Origin: Burkholderiales bacterium
GTDB lineage: Bacteria > Pseudomonadota > Gammaproteobacteria > Burkholderiales > Casimicrobiaceae
DNA length: 64,000 nt
Assembly: GCA_020851235.1 (NCBI GenBank)
Contig: JADZDD010000013.1
Span: 62,001 to 126,000, forward strand
Direction of reading: 5' to 3'
This document shows positions 12,082 through 21,557 of the stretch, in pieces (within the stretch, counting starts at the first letter, position 1; the number at the start of each line of letters is the position of its first letter). A model generated the notes under the pieces. That model worked only from the letters and a program-made list of their open reading frames with translations, was not told the origin of the DNA and made no database searches. The position numbers and the translations under genes were made by a program.

Positions 12082-15000
12082 GTGGATGCAACGAAGGTGG
12101 CGGCAGCGCTCAAGGGCGCGCAGTGGCTCATGAACTGGACCGCGGCTCGACATCCGGACTTCGCCGCGCGCCTCGCGAGCCGCGACAAGATCGTCCAGTT
12201 GCGCGTGCGCGATGCACGGGGACCCGCGCGCCACTACTTCTTCGGGAAGTCGCGCGTGCGCTCGGCTTCCGGCCTGCACGCCAAACCCGATGTGACGCTC
12301 ACCTTCCGCGACGCGGCCGTGGCCTGGAGCATCTTTCGTCCGGGCGCGAAGCGGCTCGACGCGGTGAACCACGCCAAGAACTTCAACGTCGAGGTCAGCG
12401 GCGACGACGAGCTCGCGTGCTGGTTCACCGAGACGATCAGCGTCATGCGTGCGGTCGGCTGGAAAATCGGCACCCCGGCCGGCAACGGCGAGACGCGCTA
12501 CGTCAACGGAACCAACAGCGGCCCGGTGTTCGTGTACGTGAAGGACGGGCGCATCGTGCGCGTCACGCCGATCGACTTCGACGCGGACGATCCGCAACCA
12601 TGGCGCATCGAGGCGCGCGGCAGGGTGCTCTCGCCGCCACGGCGGACCACGACGACGTCGCACACGCTGGCGTCGAAGTCGATGGTGTACTCGAAGGACC
12701 GCCTGCTCTACCCGATGCGCCGCGTCGACTTCGACCCCAACGGCGAGCGCAATCCGCAGAACCGGGGCAAGTCCGGCTACGTGCGCATCAGCTGGGACGA
12801 GGCGCTCGACCTCGTCGCCGGGGAGATCCAGCGCGTGAAGCGCGAGCACGGCCATGGCGCGATCCTCAACAGCCACGGCTCGCACCACACCTGGGGCAAC
12901 ATCGGCTGCTACGTGAGCGCGTTCAACCGCTTCATGAACGCGATCGGCTACACCAAGATGGTGATCAACCCCGACAGCTGGGAGGGCTGGTATTGGGGCG
13001 CCGTGCACCACTACGGCTACAACATGCGGCTCGGCGCGATCGAACCGTACGGCCACGTCGAGGACTGCCTCAAGGAGGCCGAGCTCATCGTCTTCTGGTC
13101 GAGCGATCCCGAATCGACCGGCGGCTCGTACGGCGCGTTCGAAGGCACGCAGCGACGCCTCTTCGCCCGCGATATCGGCATCGAGATGGTGCACATCGAT
13201 CCCAGCCTCAACTACACGGCGTCGCTCCTCGGCGGCAAGTGGATCCCGATCGTGCCCGGCACCGATCCCGCGCTCGCGCATGCGATCGCCTACGTGTGGA
13301 TGACCGAAGGCCTGTACGACAAGGAGTACGTCGCCACCCGCACGACGGGCTTCGCCGAGTACGAGGCGTACGTGCTGGGCACCGAGGACGGCGTCGCGAA
13401 GTCGCCCGAGTGGCAGGCCGCGGAGACCGGTGTTCCGGCGGCGACGGTGCGTGCCCTCGCCCGACGCTGGGGCACGCGCAAGACCTACCTCGCGGTCGGT
13501 GGCAAGGGCACGACGTTCGGCGGCGCCTGTCGCACCGCGACCGGAACGCAGTGGGCTCGCGCGATGGTCTGCCTCATGGCGATGCAGGGGCTCGGCAAGC
13601 CGGGCATCAATTTCGGCAACCTCCAGTACGGCGCTCCCGTCGACCTCAATTTCTACTTCCCGGGCTACGGTGAAGGCGGCATCTCGGGTGACGTCGAGAC
13701 GACCGGTGCGGTGATCCAGCAGTACCAGCGCCAGCCGCAGTTGCCGAGCATGAACATCGTCACGCAACGCGTCACGCGCAACCGGATCCCCGAGGCGCTC
13801 CTGGACGGCAAGACCGAGGGCTATCCGATCGATCCCAAGTCGCCGTACGGCCAGTTCATGCGCTTCGGCTATCCGTCGCCGGGGCATTCGCGCGTGCGCA
13901 TGCTCTACAAGTACGGAGGCTCGCACTTCGGCACGGTGCAGGAATCGCACCGTCTCGCCGACGCATATCGCACGAACGATCTCGAGTTCGTCGTGAACCA
14001 GTCGATCTGGCTCGAGGGCGAGGCGAACTTCGCCGACGTGCTGTTGCCCGCGTGCACCAACTTCGAGCGCTGGGACATCGGCGAGTGGACGGTGGCGGGC
14101 GGCTACTCGCACCACAACAACTGCCAGTTGAACTACCGCGTGATCTCGATCCAGCACCCGTGCATCGAGCCGCTCGGCGAATCGCGCTCCGACTATCAGA
14201 TCTTCCTTGCGCTCATGCACCGGCTCGGCCTCGGCACGTACTACAGCGAAGGCCAGACCGAGCTCGACTGGTGCCGCGCGCAGTTCGATGCCTCGGACCT
14301 GCCCAAGCGCATGTCGTGGGAGAAGTTCCTCGAGAAGGGTTACTACGTGGTCCCGCCCGAGGACTGGAGCGTGTCACCGCAGCCGGTCGCGCTGCGCTGG
14401 TTCGCCGAGGGCCGCGCGAAGGACATGCCCGAGCCACACCCGCTGCCCGCGGGCTATCCGGGGCGCTTTCGCGAGGATCTGCAAACGCAGAGCGGCAAGA
14501 TCGAATTCGCGCCGACGAGCCTTGCCCGGTTCGACGATCCGGGCCGGCCACCGGTCAATCGCTACATCCCGTCGTGGGAAGGCCGGCAGACGACCGAGCT
14601 CTTTGCGCGCTATCCGCTGCAGCTCCTCACCCCGCATCCGCGCTACAGCTTCCACACGCACGCCGACGGCAAGGGAACGTTCATCAACGACATCGAGGAT
14701 CACCGCGTGCTGGTCGACGGCTACTACTACCTCGCCGCCCGCATCCATCCCGACGACGCCGCTCCACGCGGCATCGGCAAGCACGATCTCGTGCGCCTGT
14801 ACAACGATCGCGGCAGCGTCATCTGCGCGGCGATCATCACGCGGCGCCTCGTGCCGGGTGCGGTGCAGTGCTACACGTCGTCGGCGGTCTACGACCCGGT
14901 CGGCGATCCCGCGGCGCGCATCGATCGCGGCGGCTGCGTCAATACGCTCGCACCGACGCGCTGGCAGACCGAGAAGACGAGCGCCTCCGCGCCCAACTCC

Positions 15001-15090
15001 TGCCTCATCGAAGTCGAGAAGTGGACCGGCGCCGCAGCGCCACGCCATGACGCCGCAGCCGCGGCGCGCACTTCGGAGGTGACGGCATGA
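12082..15090 (+). CDS. Molybdopterin-dependent hydroxylase/transhydroxylase large subunit (TthL/RhL-like) with SCP2-like N-terminal extension
   Basis: 1002 aa; ISWDEALDLVAGEIQRVKREHGHGAILNSHGSHHTWGNIGCYVSAFNRFMNAIG...NPDSWEGWYWGA, LEGEANFADVLLPACTNFERWDIGEW; no N-terminal CxxC Fe-S motif. N-terminal ~135 aa (FRDAAVAWSIFRPGAKRLDAVNHAKNFNVEVSGDDELACWF) resembles SCP2. Confidence 0.8.
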   Translation: MDATKVAAALKGAQWLMNWTAARHPDFAARLASRDKIVQLRVRDARGPARHYFFGKSRVRSASGLHAKPDVTLTFRDAAVAWSIFRPGAKRLDAVNHAKNFNVEVSGDDELACWFTETISVMRAVGWKIGTPAGNGETRYVNGTNSGPVFVYVKDGRIVRVTPIDFDADDPQPWRIEARGRVLSPPRRTTTTSHTLASKSMVYSKDRLLYPMRRVDFDPNGERNPQNRGKSGYVRISWDEALDLVAGEIQRVKREHGHGAILNSHGSHHTWGNIGCYVSAFNRFMNAIGYTKMVINPDSWEGWYWGAVHHYGYNMRLGAIEPYGHVEDCLKEAELIVFWSSDPESTGGSYGAFEGTQRRLFARDIGIEMVHIDPSLNYTASLLGGKWIPIVPGTDPALAHAIAYVWMTEGLYDKEYVATRTTGFAEYEAYVLGTEDGVAKSPEWQAAETGVPAATVRALARRWGTRKTYLAVGGKGTTFGGACRTATGTQWARAMVCLMAMQGLGKPGINFGNLQYGAPVDLNFYFPGYGEGGISGDVETTGAVIQQYQRQPQLPSMNIVTQRVTRNRIPEALLDGKTEGYPIDPKSPYGQFMRFGYPSPGHSRVRMLYKYGGSHFGTVQESHRLADAYRTNDLEFVVNQSIWLEGEANFADVLLPACTNFERWDIGEWTVAGGYSHHNNCQLNYRVISIQHPCIEPLGESRSDYQIFLALMHRLGLGTYYSEGQTELDWCRAQFDASDLPKRMSWEKFLEKGYYVVPPEDWSVSPQPVALRWFAEGRAKDMPEPHPLPAGYPGRFREDLQTQSGKIEFAPTSLARFDDPGRPPVNRYIPSWEGRQTTELFARYPLQLLTPHPRYSFHTHADGKGTFINDIEDHRVLVDGYYYLAARIHPDDAAPRGIGKHDLVRLYNDRGSVICAAIITRRLVPGAVQCYTSSAVYDPVGDPAARIDRGGCVNTLAPTRWQTEKTSASAPNSCLIEVEKWTGAAAPRHDAAAAARTSEVTA

Positions 15091-15935
15091 CACAGCAATG
15101 GGCACTCTTCGTCGACGTGGCCAAGTGCCACAACTGCCGCAACTGCTTCGTCGCATGCAAGGACGAGCACGTCGACAACGACTATCCGGGCTACGCCGCG
15201 CCCCAGCCACGCCACGGCCATGCCTGGATCGACATCCGCACGCGCGAGCGCGGCACCGCGCCGATGGTCGACGTCGCGCACCTGCCCGTCATGTGCAATC
15301 ACTGCGCGGACGCACCGTGCATGAAGGCCGCGCCCGACGCGGTCTCGCGGCGCCCCGACGGTATCGTCATCATCGATCCGGTGAAGGCCAAGGGCCGGCG
15401 CGATCTCGTCGACGCCTGCCCGTACGGCGCCATCCACTGGAACGAGGAGCGCGAGATCCCGCAGACGTGGATCTTCGATGCCCATCTGCTCGACCGCGGC
15501 TGGAAGGAACCGCGCTGCGTCGCCGTGTGCCCGACGGGTGCGTTGACCGCGAGCAAGATCGACGACGCCGAGTTCGCGCGCAAGTGCGCCGACGAGGGCT
15601 ACGCACCGTTGCACCCGGAGTACGGCACGAAGCCGCGCGTGGTCTACCGCAACCTCCACCGCTTCGAGAAGTGCTTCGTCGGCGGCACGCTCGTCGCCAC
15701 GCGCAACGGCGTCGTGGACTGTGTCGCGGGGGCGCGCATCGAGCTCAGGCAAGGCGGCGTGTCGGCCGGCGTCGCCGAAAGCGACGCCTTCGGCGAGTTC
15801 AAGATCGATGCGCTCGCTCCCGACAGCGGCACGTACGACCTCCACATCACGGCGCAGGGCATGCGCCCGCTCCAGCGCACCGTCACGGTGGCCGAGAGCG
15901 TCTACCTCGGCACCGTCGAACTCACCGCTCCCTGA
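15087..15935 (+). CDS. Ferredoxin-type small subunit of the Mo enzyme with C-terminal beta-sandwich (TthS/RhS-like)
   Basis: FVDVAKCHNCRNCFVACKDEH, CNHCADAPCMKAAPDAV, DACPYGAIHWNEE, RCVAVCPTGAL, then VDCVAGARIELRQGGVSAGVAESDAFGEFKIDALAPDSGTYDL; overlaps the large-subunit stop by 4 nt. Confidence 0.82.
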   Translation: MTQQWALFVDVAKCHNCRNCFVACKDEHVDNDYPGYAAPQPRHGHAWIDIRTRERGTAPMVDVAHLPVMCNHCADAPCMKAAPDAVSRRPDGIVIIDPVKAKGRRDLVDACPYGAIHWNEEREIPQTWIFDAHLLDRGWKEPRCVAVCPTGALTASKIDDAEFARKCADEGYAPLHPEYGTKPRVVYRNLHRFEKCFVGGTLVATRNGVVDCVAGARIELRQGGVSAGVAESDAFGEFKIDALAPDSGTYDLHITAQGMRPLQRTVTVAESVYLGTVELTAP

Positions 15936-15958
15936 TTCTTCCCTGCAAGGACCTGCCC

Positions 15959-16921
15959 ATGATCCGCCTGCGCACCCTCATCGCTGCCACCGTCGTCGCC
16001 TGCGCTGCCGCGCCTGCGCTGGCTGCGACGTACCCCGATCGCCCCGTCAAGCTCGTGGTCCCGTTCGCACCGGGGGCGACGACCGACATCCTCGCGCGAC
16101 TCGTCGCCGAAAGGCTCGCCGAGCGCTGGAAGCAGCCCGTCGTGGTCGAGAACAAAGCCGGCGCCGGGAGCATCATCGGCGCCGACTTCGTCGCCAAGAG
16201 CACGCCCGACGGCTACACGCTGCTCTTCGGTTCCGAATCGCTCTCGCTCCTGCCGCACCTGCAGAAGCTGCCGTTCGACTGGCAGGGCGACCTCGTTCGC
16301 GTCTCGCTCACCGGCACGCTGCCCATCCTCCTCACCGCGACCGGCAAGCGCGCCGACCTGGGATCGATGAGCGAACTCATCGCCTACGCGAAGGCCAATC
16401 CGGGCAAGCTCAACTATGGCTCGCCGGGCAAGGGGACCGTCCATCACCTCACGATGGAACTGTTCGCGCAGGCGGCAGGCATCAAGCTCACGCACGTTCC
16501 GTACAAGGGGGCGGGGCCCGCGCTGCAGGACCTCGTCGCCGGCACGATCGAGGTGATGCCCGGCGCCGAGCCGAGCGCCAAGGGCCAGATCCAGGCCGGC
16601 AACGTGCGCGCGCTCGCGGTGTTCGCGCCGGAGCGCATCCCGGGGCTGCCGAACGTGCCGACCGCGCGTGAGGCCGGCGTCGCCTTCGAGGAGCAATTCT
16701 GGTGGGGCGTGATGGCACCGGGCAAGACGCCGCCGGAGATCGTGCAGCAGATCGCCGATGCCGCGGCCGCGGTCGTCAAGGATCCGGACACCGCCAAGCG
16801 CATCGTCGCGCTCGGCGTCACGCCGGTGGGCAGCAGCGCGGCGCAGTTCGAGACGTTCTTCGTCGGGCAATACGAGAAGTGGGGCCGGATCGTGCGCTCG
16901 CTCGACATCAAGCTCGAGTGA
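15959..16921 (+). CDS. Bug/TctC-family tripartite tricarboxylate transporter substrate-binding protein
   Basis: TYPDRPVKLVVPFAPGATTDILARLVAERLAERWKQPVVVENKAGAGSIIGADFVAKSTPDGYTLL. Confidence 0.95.
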   Translation: MIRLRTLIAATVVACAAAPALAATYPDRPVKLVVPFAPGATTDILARLVAERLAERWKQPVVVENKAGAGSIIGADFVAKSTPDGYTLLFGSESLSLLPHLQKLPFDWQGDLVRVSLTGTLPILLTATGKRADLGSMSELIAYAKANPGKLNYGSPGKGTVHHLTMELFAQAAGIKLTHVPYKGAGPALQDLVAGTIEVMPGAEPSAKGQIQAGNVRALAVFAPERIPGLPNVPTAREAGVAFEEQFWWGVMAPGKTPPEIVQQIADAAAAVVKDPDTAKRIVALGVTPVGSSAAQFETFFVGQYEKWGRIVRSLDIKLE

Positions 16922-16928
16922 GGTCGAC

Positions 16929-17942
16929 GTGAATCAGCGCTGGCGGCTCGTCCGGGTGCCGGGGCCCACGCTGGCCACGACCGACTTCGACCTCGTCGAC
17001 GAGGCGATCCGGGCGCCGGCGGACGGCGAAGTGCGCTTGCGATCGATCTACCTGTCGCTCGACCCTTACCAGCGGCACTGGCTCGCCGGTGCCGCAGGCT
17101 ACGGGGCAGCGCCGCGTCCCGGCGACACGCCGATCGGCCGCGCGATCAGCGAAGTGGTGGAGTCGCGCGATGCGCGCTTTGCCGTCGGTGACATCGTGCT
17201 CGGCGAGACGGGCTGGCAAACGCACCCCACCGTCGACGCGGCGCGCCTCACGCGGCTCGATCCCACGCTCGGCCCGCTGTCGACCCATGTCGGCGTGCTG
17301 GGCTCGCCGGGGCTGACCGCCTGGGTCGGCATGGTCGACCTGTGCCGCCCGCAGCCGGGGCAGACCGTGCTCGTTTCCGCCGCCGGGGGTGCGGTCGGAT
17401 CGGTGGCCGCACAGATCGCGGCGATCCACGGCGCGCGTGTCGTCGGCGTCGCCGGCGCGCCCGACAAGTGCGAGCGGATCGTGCGCGAGTTCGGCCTGGC
17501 CGCATGCCTGAGCCATCGCGATGCCGACTTCCCGGCCCGCCTCGCGCGCGCCTGCCCGGACGGCATCGATGCGTATTTCGACAATACCGGCGGGACGGTG
17601 ACGGCGGCCGCCTGGGCGCAACTGCGCCACGGCGCCCGCGTGGCGCTGTGCGGACTCGTCGCCGAATACGGCCAGGGCGACGTGCCCGGGCCGTCGCTGC
17701 GCCACCTCCTCGCCCGTCGCGCCAGCGTCACGGGCTTCAGCGTGCGCGAGAACCTGCAGCGCCTGCCCGAATACCGGCAACGGGCCGCGGCATGGATCCG
17801 CGACGGCCGGCTGCGCTATGCCGAGCACATCGTCCCGGGCATCGCGCGCGCCCCCGAGGCGTTCCTCGCGCTCCTGTCCGGTGCAACGTTCGGCAAGTGC
17901 CTCGTGCAGGTCGCGGCCGTGCCGCCCACGGCCGCGGCGTGA
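16929..17942 (+). CDS. NADP-dependent MDR oxidoreductase (CurA/prostaglandin-reductase-like)
   Basis: LRSIYLSLDPYQRHWL...GQTVLVSAAGGAVGSVAAQIAAIHGARVVGVAGAPDKCERI...DAYFDNTGGTV; GTG start at 16929. Confidence 0.88.
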   Translation: MNQRWRLVRVPGPTLATTDFDLVDEAIRAPADGEVRLRSIYLSLDPYQRHWLAGAAGYGAAPRPGDTPIGRAISEVVESRDARFAVGDIVLGETGWQTHPTVDAARLTRLDPTLGPLSTHVGVLGSPGLTAWVGMVDLCRPQPGQTVLVSAAGGAVGSVAAQIAAIHGARVVGVAGAPDKCERIVREFGLAACLSHRDADFPARLARACPDGIDAYFDNTGGTVTAAAWAQLRHGARVALCGLVAEYGQGDVPGPSLRHLLARRASVTGFSVRENLQRLPEYRQRAAAWIRDGRLRYAEHIVPGIARAPEAFLALLSGATFGKCLVQVAAVPPTAAA

Positions 17943-17969
17943 CGGTCGACCCGCCGCCGCGGGTCGCGC

Positions 17970-18833
17970 TCAGGACGCCGAGGTCGCGAGCCAGTCGCGC
18001 GGCGAGCACCCGACCTTCACGGTGAAGGCGCGCGAGAGCGCCGACGGCGTGGCGTAGCCGAGTTCCGTCGCGAGCGTCTTGATCGGCCGTCCCTCGCGCA
18101 GCCGGCTCTGCGCGAGCGCGATGCGCCAACTGGCGAGGTAGTCGGCGGGCGTCTGCCCGACACGTTCGCGAAAGGCGTTGGCAAAGGCCGTTCGCGACAT
18201 TCCGGCACGCGCCGCGAGGCGCGGCAGCGTCCAGGGCTCGCCGGGAGCGTCGTGCATCGCCACCAGCGCGCGCGCAAGGCGCGGATCGGCAAGACCCATG
18301 AGGAGGCCGCTCGTCACGCCGACTTCCTGGGGATGATCGAGGAGCCAGCGCAAGAGCTGGAGCAAGACGACCTCGAAGAGCCGATCGGCCACGAGCCGCT
18401 GGCCGCAGCGCACCCGGTCGGTTTCCGCGAACAGGAGGTCGAGCGCCGAAGCAAGGCCCGGCACGCGCGCCAGCGGCAGCGCCACGAGCGGCGGCAGCGC
18501 ACGGGCGAGCGGATTGCGCACGCCGCCGTCGAGCGCCAGGCGCGCGCAGGTGAAGTCCGGCCCGTCCGCCGGAGGATTGTGGAAGCGGTGCGTGAACGGT
18601 CGCAGGTACAACAGCAGCGTCGGCTCGACGAAGCGCAGCCGCGCGGGCAACTCCGGCGCGCCCGGGTGGCTCACCTCCAGGGTGCCGCGGCGCAGCACGT
18701 GCAGGTAGCCGTGCCCTTCCCCGGCATCGAAATGGCTCGCGCCGCACAGCACGCCCGCGTGATGCAACTGGGCGTGGACCCGAAAGCGAGCGAGGAGGCC
18801 GGCCAGGCGATCGACGGGAGCGGGTCGGGTCAT
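17970..18833 (-). CDS. AraC family transcriptional regulator
   Basis: N-terminal cupin-like region; C-terminal MSRTAFANAFRERVGQTPADYLASWRIALAQSRLREGRPIKTLATELGYATPSALSRAFTVKVGCSPRDW. Confidence 0.92.
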   Translation of the reverse strand: MTRPAPVDRLAGLLARFRVHAQLHHAGVLCGASHFDAGEGHGYLHVLRRGTLEVSHPGAPELPARLRFVEPTLLLYLRPFTHRFHNPPADGPDFTCARLALDGGVRNPLARALPPLVALPLARVPGLASALDLLFAETDRVRCGQRLVADRLFEVVLLQLLRWLLDHPQEVGVTSGLLMGLADPRLARALVAMHDAPGEPWTLPRLAARAGMSRTAFANAFRERVGQTPADYLASWRIALAQSRLREGRPIKTLATELGYATPSALSRAFTVKVGCSPRDWLATSAS

Positions 18834-18936
18834 ATGTACGAATAGGTATGTCGTGCGGATGTTTTGCGCCCAATCATACATCGAGGCACGGCATACTGCG
18901 CCGCACCCCTCACCCCTTCGTACGAAAGGCCCAATC

Positions 18937-19683
18937 ATGCACACGCTCAAAGTCTCCCTCGTCCTCGCCACGTTCGCCGTCGCCGGCGCCGCGGGCGCGC
19001 ATGACCTCAAGCAAGGCGACGGCATCACCGCCAAGCCCGCCAAGACGGTGAAGGCGCCCTTCGACATCGTGCGCACGCGGATCTCGACGCAGGGCAACGT
19101 CGCCATCTTCGAGATGGCGGTGTCCGGCAAGGCAGGGGCTCTTCGCCCCGCACGCTCGGGAAAGCTCGCGGGCAGCTCGGTCTTCTCCTACGTCTGGCCG
19201 ACGAGCCTCGACCCCGCCGTCGTCGGCTTCGAGCCGAAGGCCGGCATCCTCGCCTTCGCGGTCACCGCGCACCCGGACTTCGACGACACGCCGCTCTTCG
19301 ACGAGAACGGCGACGGCAAGCTCGACAACGACGGCAACCTCTGGCACTCGCACTGGGTCGTCCTGCAGCCCGATCCGGCGTGCGGCAAGGACGCGCTGAA
19401 AGTCGTCGACATCGCCGAAGGGAGCCGGCCTCGCCTGCCCAAGACCTGGCCCGGACTGCCGATCCTGATCGACAGCCCCGGCTGGAATCCGACGTTCGAG
19501 CGCGGGAGCGTCAAGGTGCGCGTGCCGTTCGACGACATCGGCGTCGTCGAGGCCGGCAGCTTCGATGGCGTGACCGCGGCGCTGCGCGTCAACGCGAGCG
19601 TGCACAACCCGCTCTTGTGCGTTGTCGACGTCTTCAAGGTCGCATCGGGTAACCTGTCGCTTCCGGGCAAGGTCGGCCAGTAG
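18937..19683 (+). CDS. Secreted hypothetical protein with an EF-hand-like DENGDGKLDNDGN loop
   Basis: Signal peptide MHTLKVSLVLATFAVAGAAGAHD; 248 aa; divergent from AraC. Confidence 0.7.
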   Translation: MHTLKVSLVLATFAVAGAAGAHDLKQGDGITAKPAKTVKAPFDIVRTRISTQGNVAIFEMAVSGKAGALRPARSGKLAGSSVFSYVWPTSLDPAVVGFEPKAGILAFAVTAHPDFDDTPLFDENGDGKLDNDGNLWHSHWVVLQPDPACGKDALKVVDIAEGSRPRLPKTWPGLPILIDSPGWNPTFERGSVKVRVPFDDIGVVEAGSFDGVTAALRVNASVHNPLLCVVDVFKVASGNLSLPGKVGQ

Positions 19684-19753
19684 CCGACCGGGCCACGACG
19701 CGGCGCGACCGATCGGCCCTCGCCGCGGCCTCGCCCGGCATGGCGACGCCTTC

Positions 19754-20545
19754 GTGGACACCCCCACCCGACACGAGCAGCACGGCCGCTGGCCGCAGGC
19801 CACGACGTTGGACGACCTCGAGCGCAATCTCGCCGCGGTGCGGGCACGGATCGCGGCGGCCGCGCGTCGGGTCGGGCGCGATCCGTCGGGCGTGCGCCTG
19901 CTGCCGGTGAGCAAGACGCGCAGCGAGGCCGAGATTCGTCTCGCGTATGCCGCGGGCTGTCGCGAGCTCGGCGAGAACAAGCCGCAGGAGGCGTTTCGCA
20001 AGTGGGAAGCCATGGCGGACCTCACCGACCTGCGCTGGTCGGTGATCGGCCACCTGCAGACCAACAAGGCAAAGCTCGTCGCGCGCTGCGCCCGCGAATT
20101 CCAGGCGCTCGACAGCCTGCGCGTCGCCACCGCGCTGGACCGGCGCTTGCAGATCGAAGGCCGCACGCTCGACGTGCTGGTGCAGGTCAACACCTCCGGC
20201 GAGGCGAGCAAGTACGGCCTTGCCCCCGATGCCACGGCCGCCTTCCTGCGCGCGCTGCCGGCATTTGCAACGCTGCGCGTGCGCGGCTTGATGACGCTCG
20301 CGCTCCTGTCGGCGGACGCCGGGCGCGTGCGCCACTGCTTCGTGCGGCTGCGTGAACTGCGCGACCGCCTGCGCCACGACGTGGCGGATGCGGCGGCCTT
20401 GAGCGAGTTGTCGATGGGCATGTCCGGCGACTACGAGATCGCCGTCGAGGAGGGCGCCACGGTGGTGCGCGTCGGACAGGCGATCTTCGGGGCGCGGGCA
20501 ACACCTGACAGCGACTACTGGCCCGCGGCGGCGACGCCGACCTGA
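19754..20545 (+). CDS. YggS family PLP-binding protein (PLPBP/PROSC)
   Basis: LLPVSKTRSEAEIRLAYAAGCRELGENKPQEAFRKWEA...WSVIGHLQTNKAKLV...LVQVNTSGEASKYG...LSMGMSGDYEIAVEEGATVVRVGQAIFG; start uncertain. Confidence 0.93.
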   Translation: MDTPTRHEQHGRWPQATTLDDLERNLAAVRARIAAAARRVGRDPSGVRLLPVSKTRSEAEIRLAYAAGCRELGENKPQEAFRKWEAMADLTDLRWSVIGHLQTNKAKLVARCAREFQALDSLRVATALDRRLQIEGRTLDVLVQVNTSGEASKYGLAPDATAAFLRALPAFATLRVRGLMTLALLSADAGRVRHCFVRLRELRDRLRHDVADAAALSELSMGMSGDYEIAVEEGATVVRVGQAIFGARATPDSDYWPAAATPT

Positions 20546-20605
20546 CCGCGCGATCGCAAGCTCGCGATCACCGTCGCGGATCCCTCGCGGGACCGCGCGC
20601 CGCCG

Positions 20606-21463
20606 CTACGCGGCGCGCGGATGCTCCTTCACCCGGCTCACGAGCTGCGTGGGATCGACGAAGCGCAGCGCGATGAGGAGCCACACGAGCGTCACCGCCA
20701 TGTAGATCATCGCCATCGCGTCGACCGACTGCGGCGCGCGCACCCCGGCGGCGAACACCGCGTAATAGAGCGCGACAACCAGCGTCTGCGAATCGGCGCC
20801 GGCGGTGAGAAAGGTGAGCTCGAACATCGCGATCGTGCGCACCAGGACGAGCAGCGACGCGGCGAGGATTCCCGGCGCGAGCAGCGGCACCAGCACGTAG
20901 CGGAATACGCGCGTCGTGTTGGCGCCGAACACGCGCGCCGCCGATTCGAGATTGATGTCGATCTGCTCGATGAACGGCGTCATCACGAGGATGACGAATG
21001 GCACCGTCGGAATGAGGTTGGCGAGGATCACGCCCCAGATCGTGCCGCCGACGTGCGCCTGGTAGAGCACGGTGGCGAGCGGAATCCCGTAGGTGAACGG
21101 CGGGACCATGAGCGGCAGCAGGAAGAGCAGCATGAGCGCGCGCTTGCCGGCGAATTCGCGCCGGGCGAGCGTATACGCGGCGGGAACGCCCAGGAGCAGC
21201 GACAGGAAGACCACCGCGAACACGACCTCGACCGTGACCCACAGCACGTGCAGGAGCTGGAATTCCTTCCATGCCTCCGCATACCAGCTCACCGTCCAGC
21301 CGTCGGGAAGCCAGGTGCCGAGCCAGCGCCGCGCGAACGAGCTCGTCGCGACCGCGGCGATGATGAGCCCCACGTTGACGAGGAACAACGCCATCACGCC
21401 GGTGAGAAGCCCCCGCCAGGCGCGCTGGTGCCACTCGGCGGCGGCGCGGGACGGCGCGCTCAT
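20606..21463 (-). CDS. ABC transporter permease (spermidine/putrescine type)
   Basis: Multi-TM, EAA-loop-like ESAARVFGANTTRVFRYVLVPLLAPGILAAS. Confidence 0.9.
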   Translation of the reverse strand: MSAPSRAAAEWHQRAWRGLLTGVMALFLVNVGLIIAAVATSSFARRWLGTWLPDGWTVSWYAEAWKEFQLLHVLWVTVEVVFAVVFLSLLLGVPAAYTLARREFAGKRALMLLFLLPLMVPPFTYGIPLATVLYQAHVGGTIWGVILANLIPTVPFVILVMTPFIEQIDINLESAARVFGANTTRVFRYVLVPLLAPGILAASLLVLVRTIAMFELTFLTAGADSQTLVVALYYAVFAAGVRAPQSVDAMAMIYMAVTLVWLLIALRFVDPTQLVSRVKEHPRAA

Positions 21464-21557
21464 GGCCTCACGCCGCGCACCGGGCCACCCCGTGACCCCG
21501 GCGCCTCCGATGCCACGCCGCGGCAGTGCAGCGTCACCGTTTGCATCCGGTGCGTCG

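Noticed and set aside
11998-14220. 740-aa minus ORF opposite the Mo-enzyme large subunit
   Set aside because: Shadow ORF; sense protein has clear family motifs.
20552-20569. gatcgc-aagctc-gcgatc hairpin between convergent yggS and ABC permease genes
   Set aside because: Only a 6-bp stem without T-tract; too weak to call a terminator.
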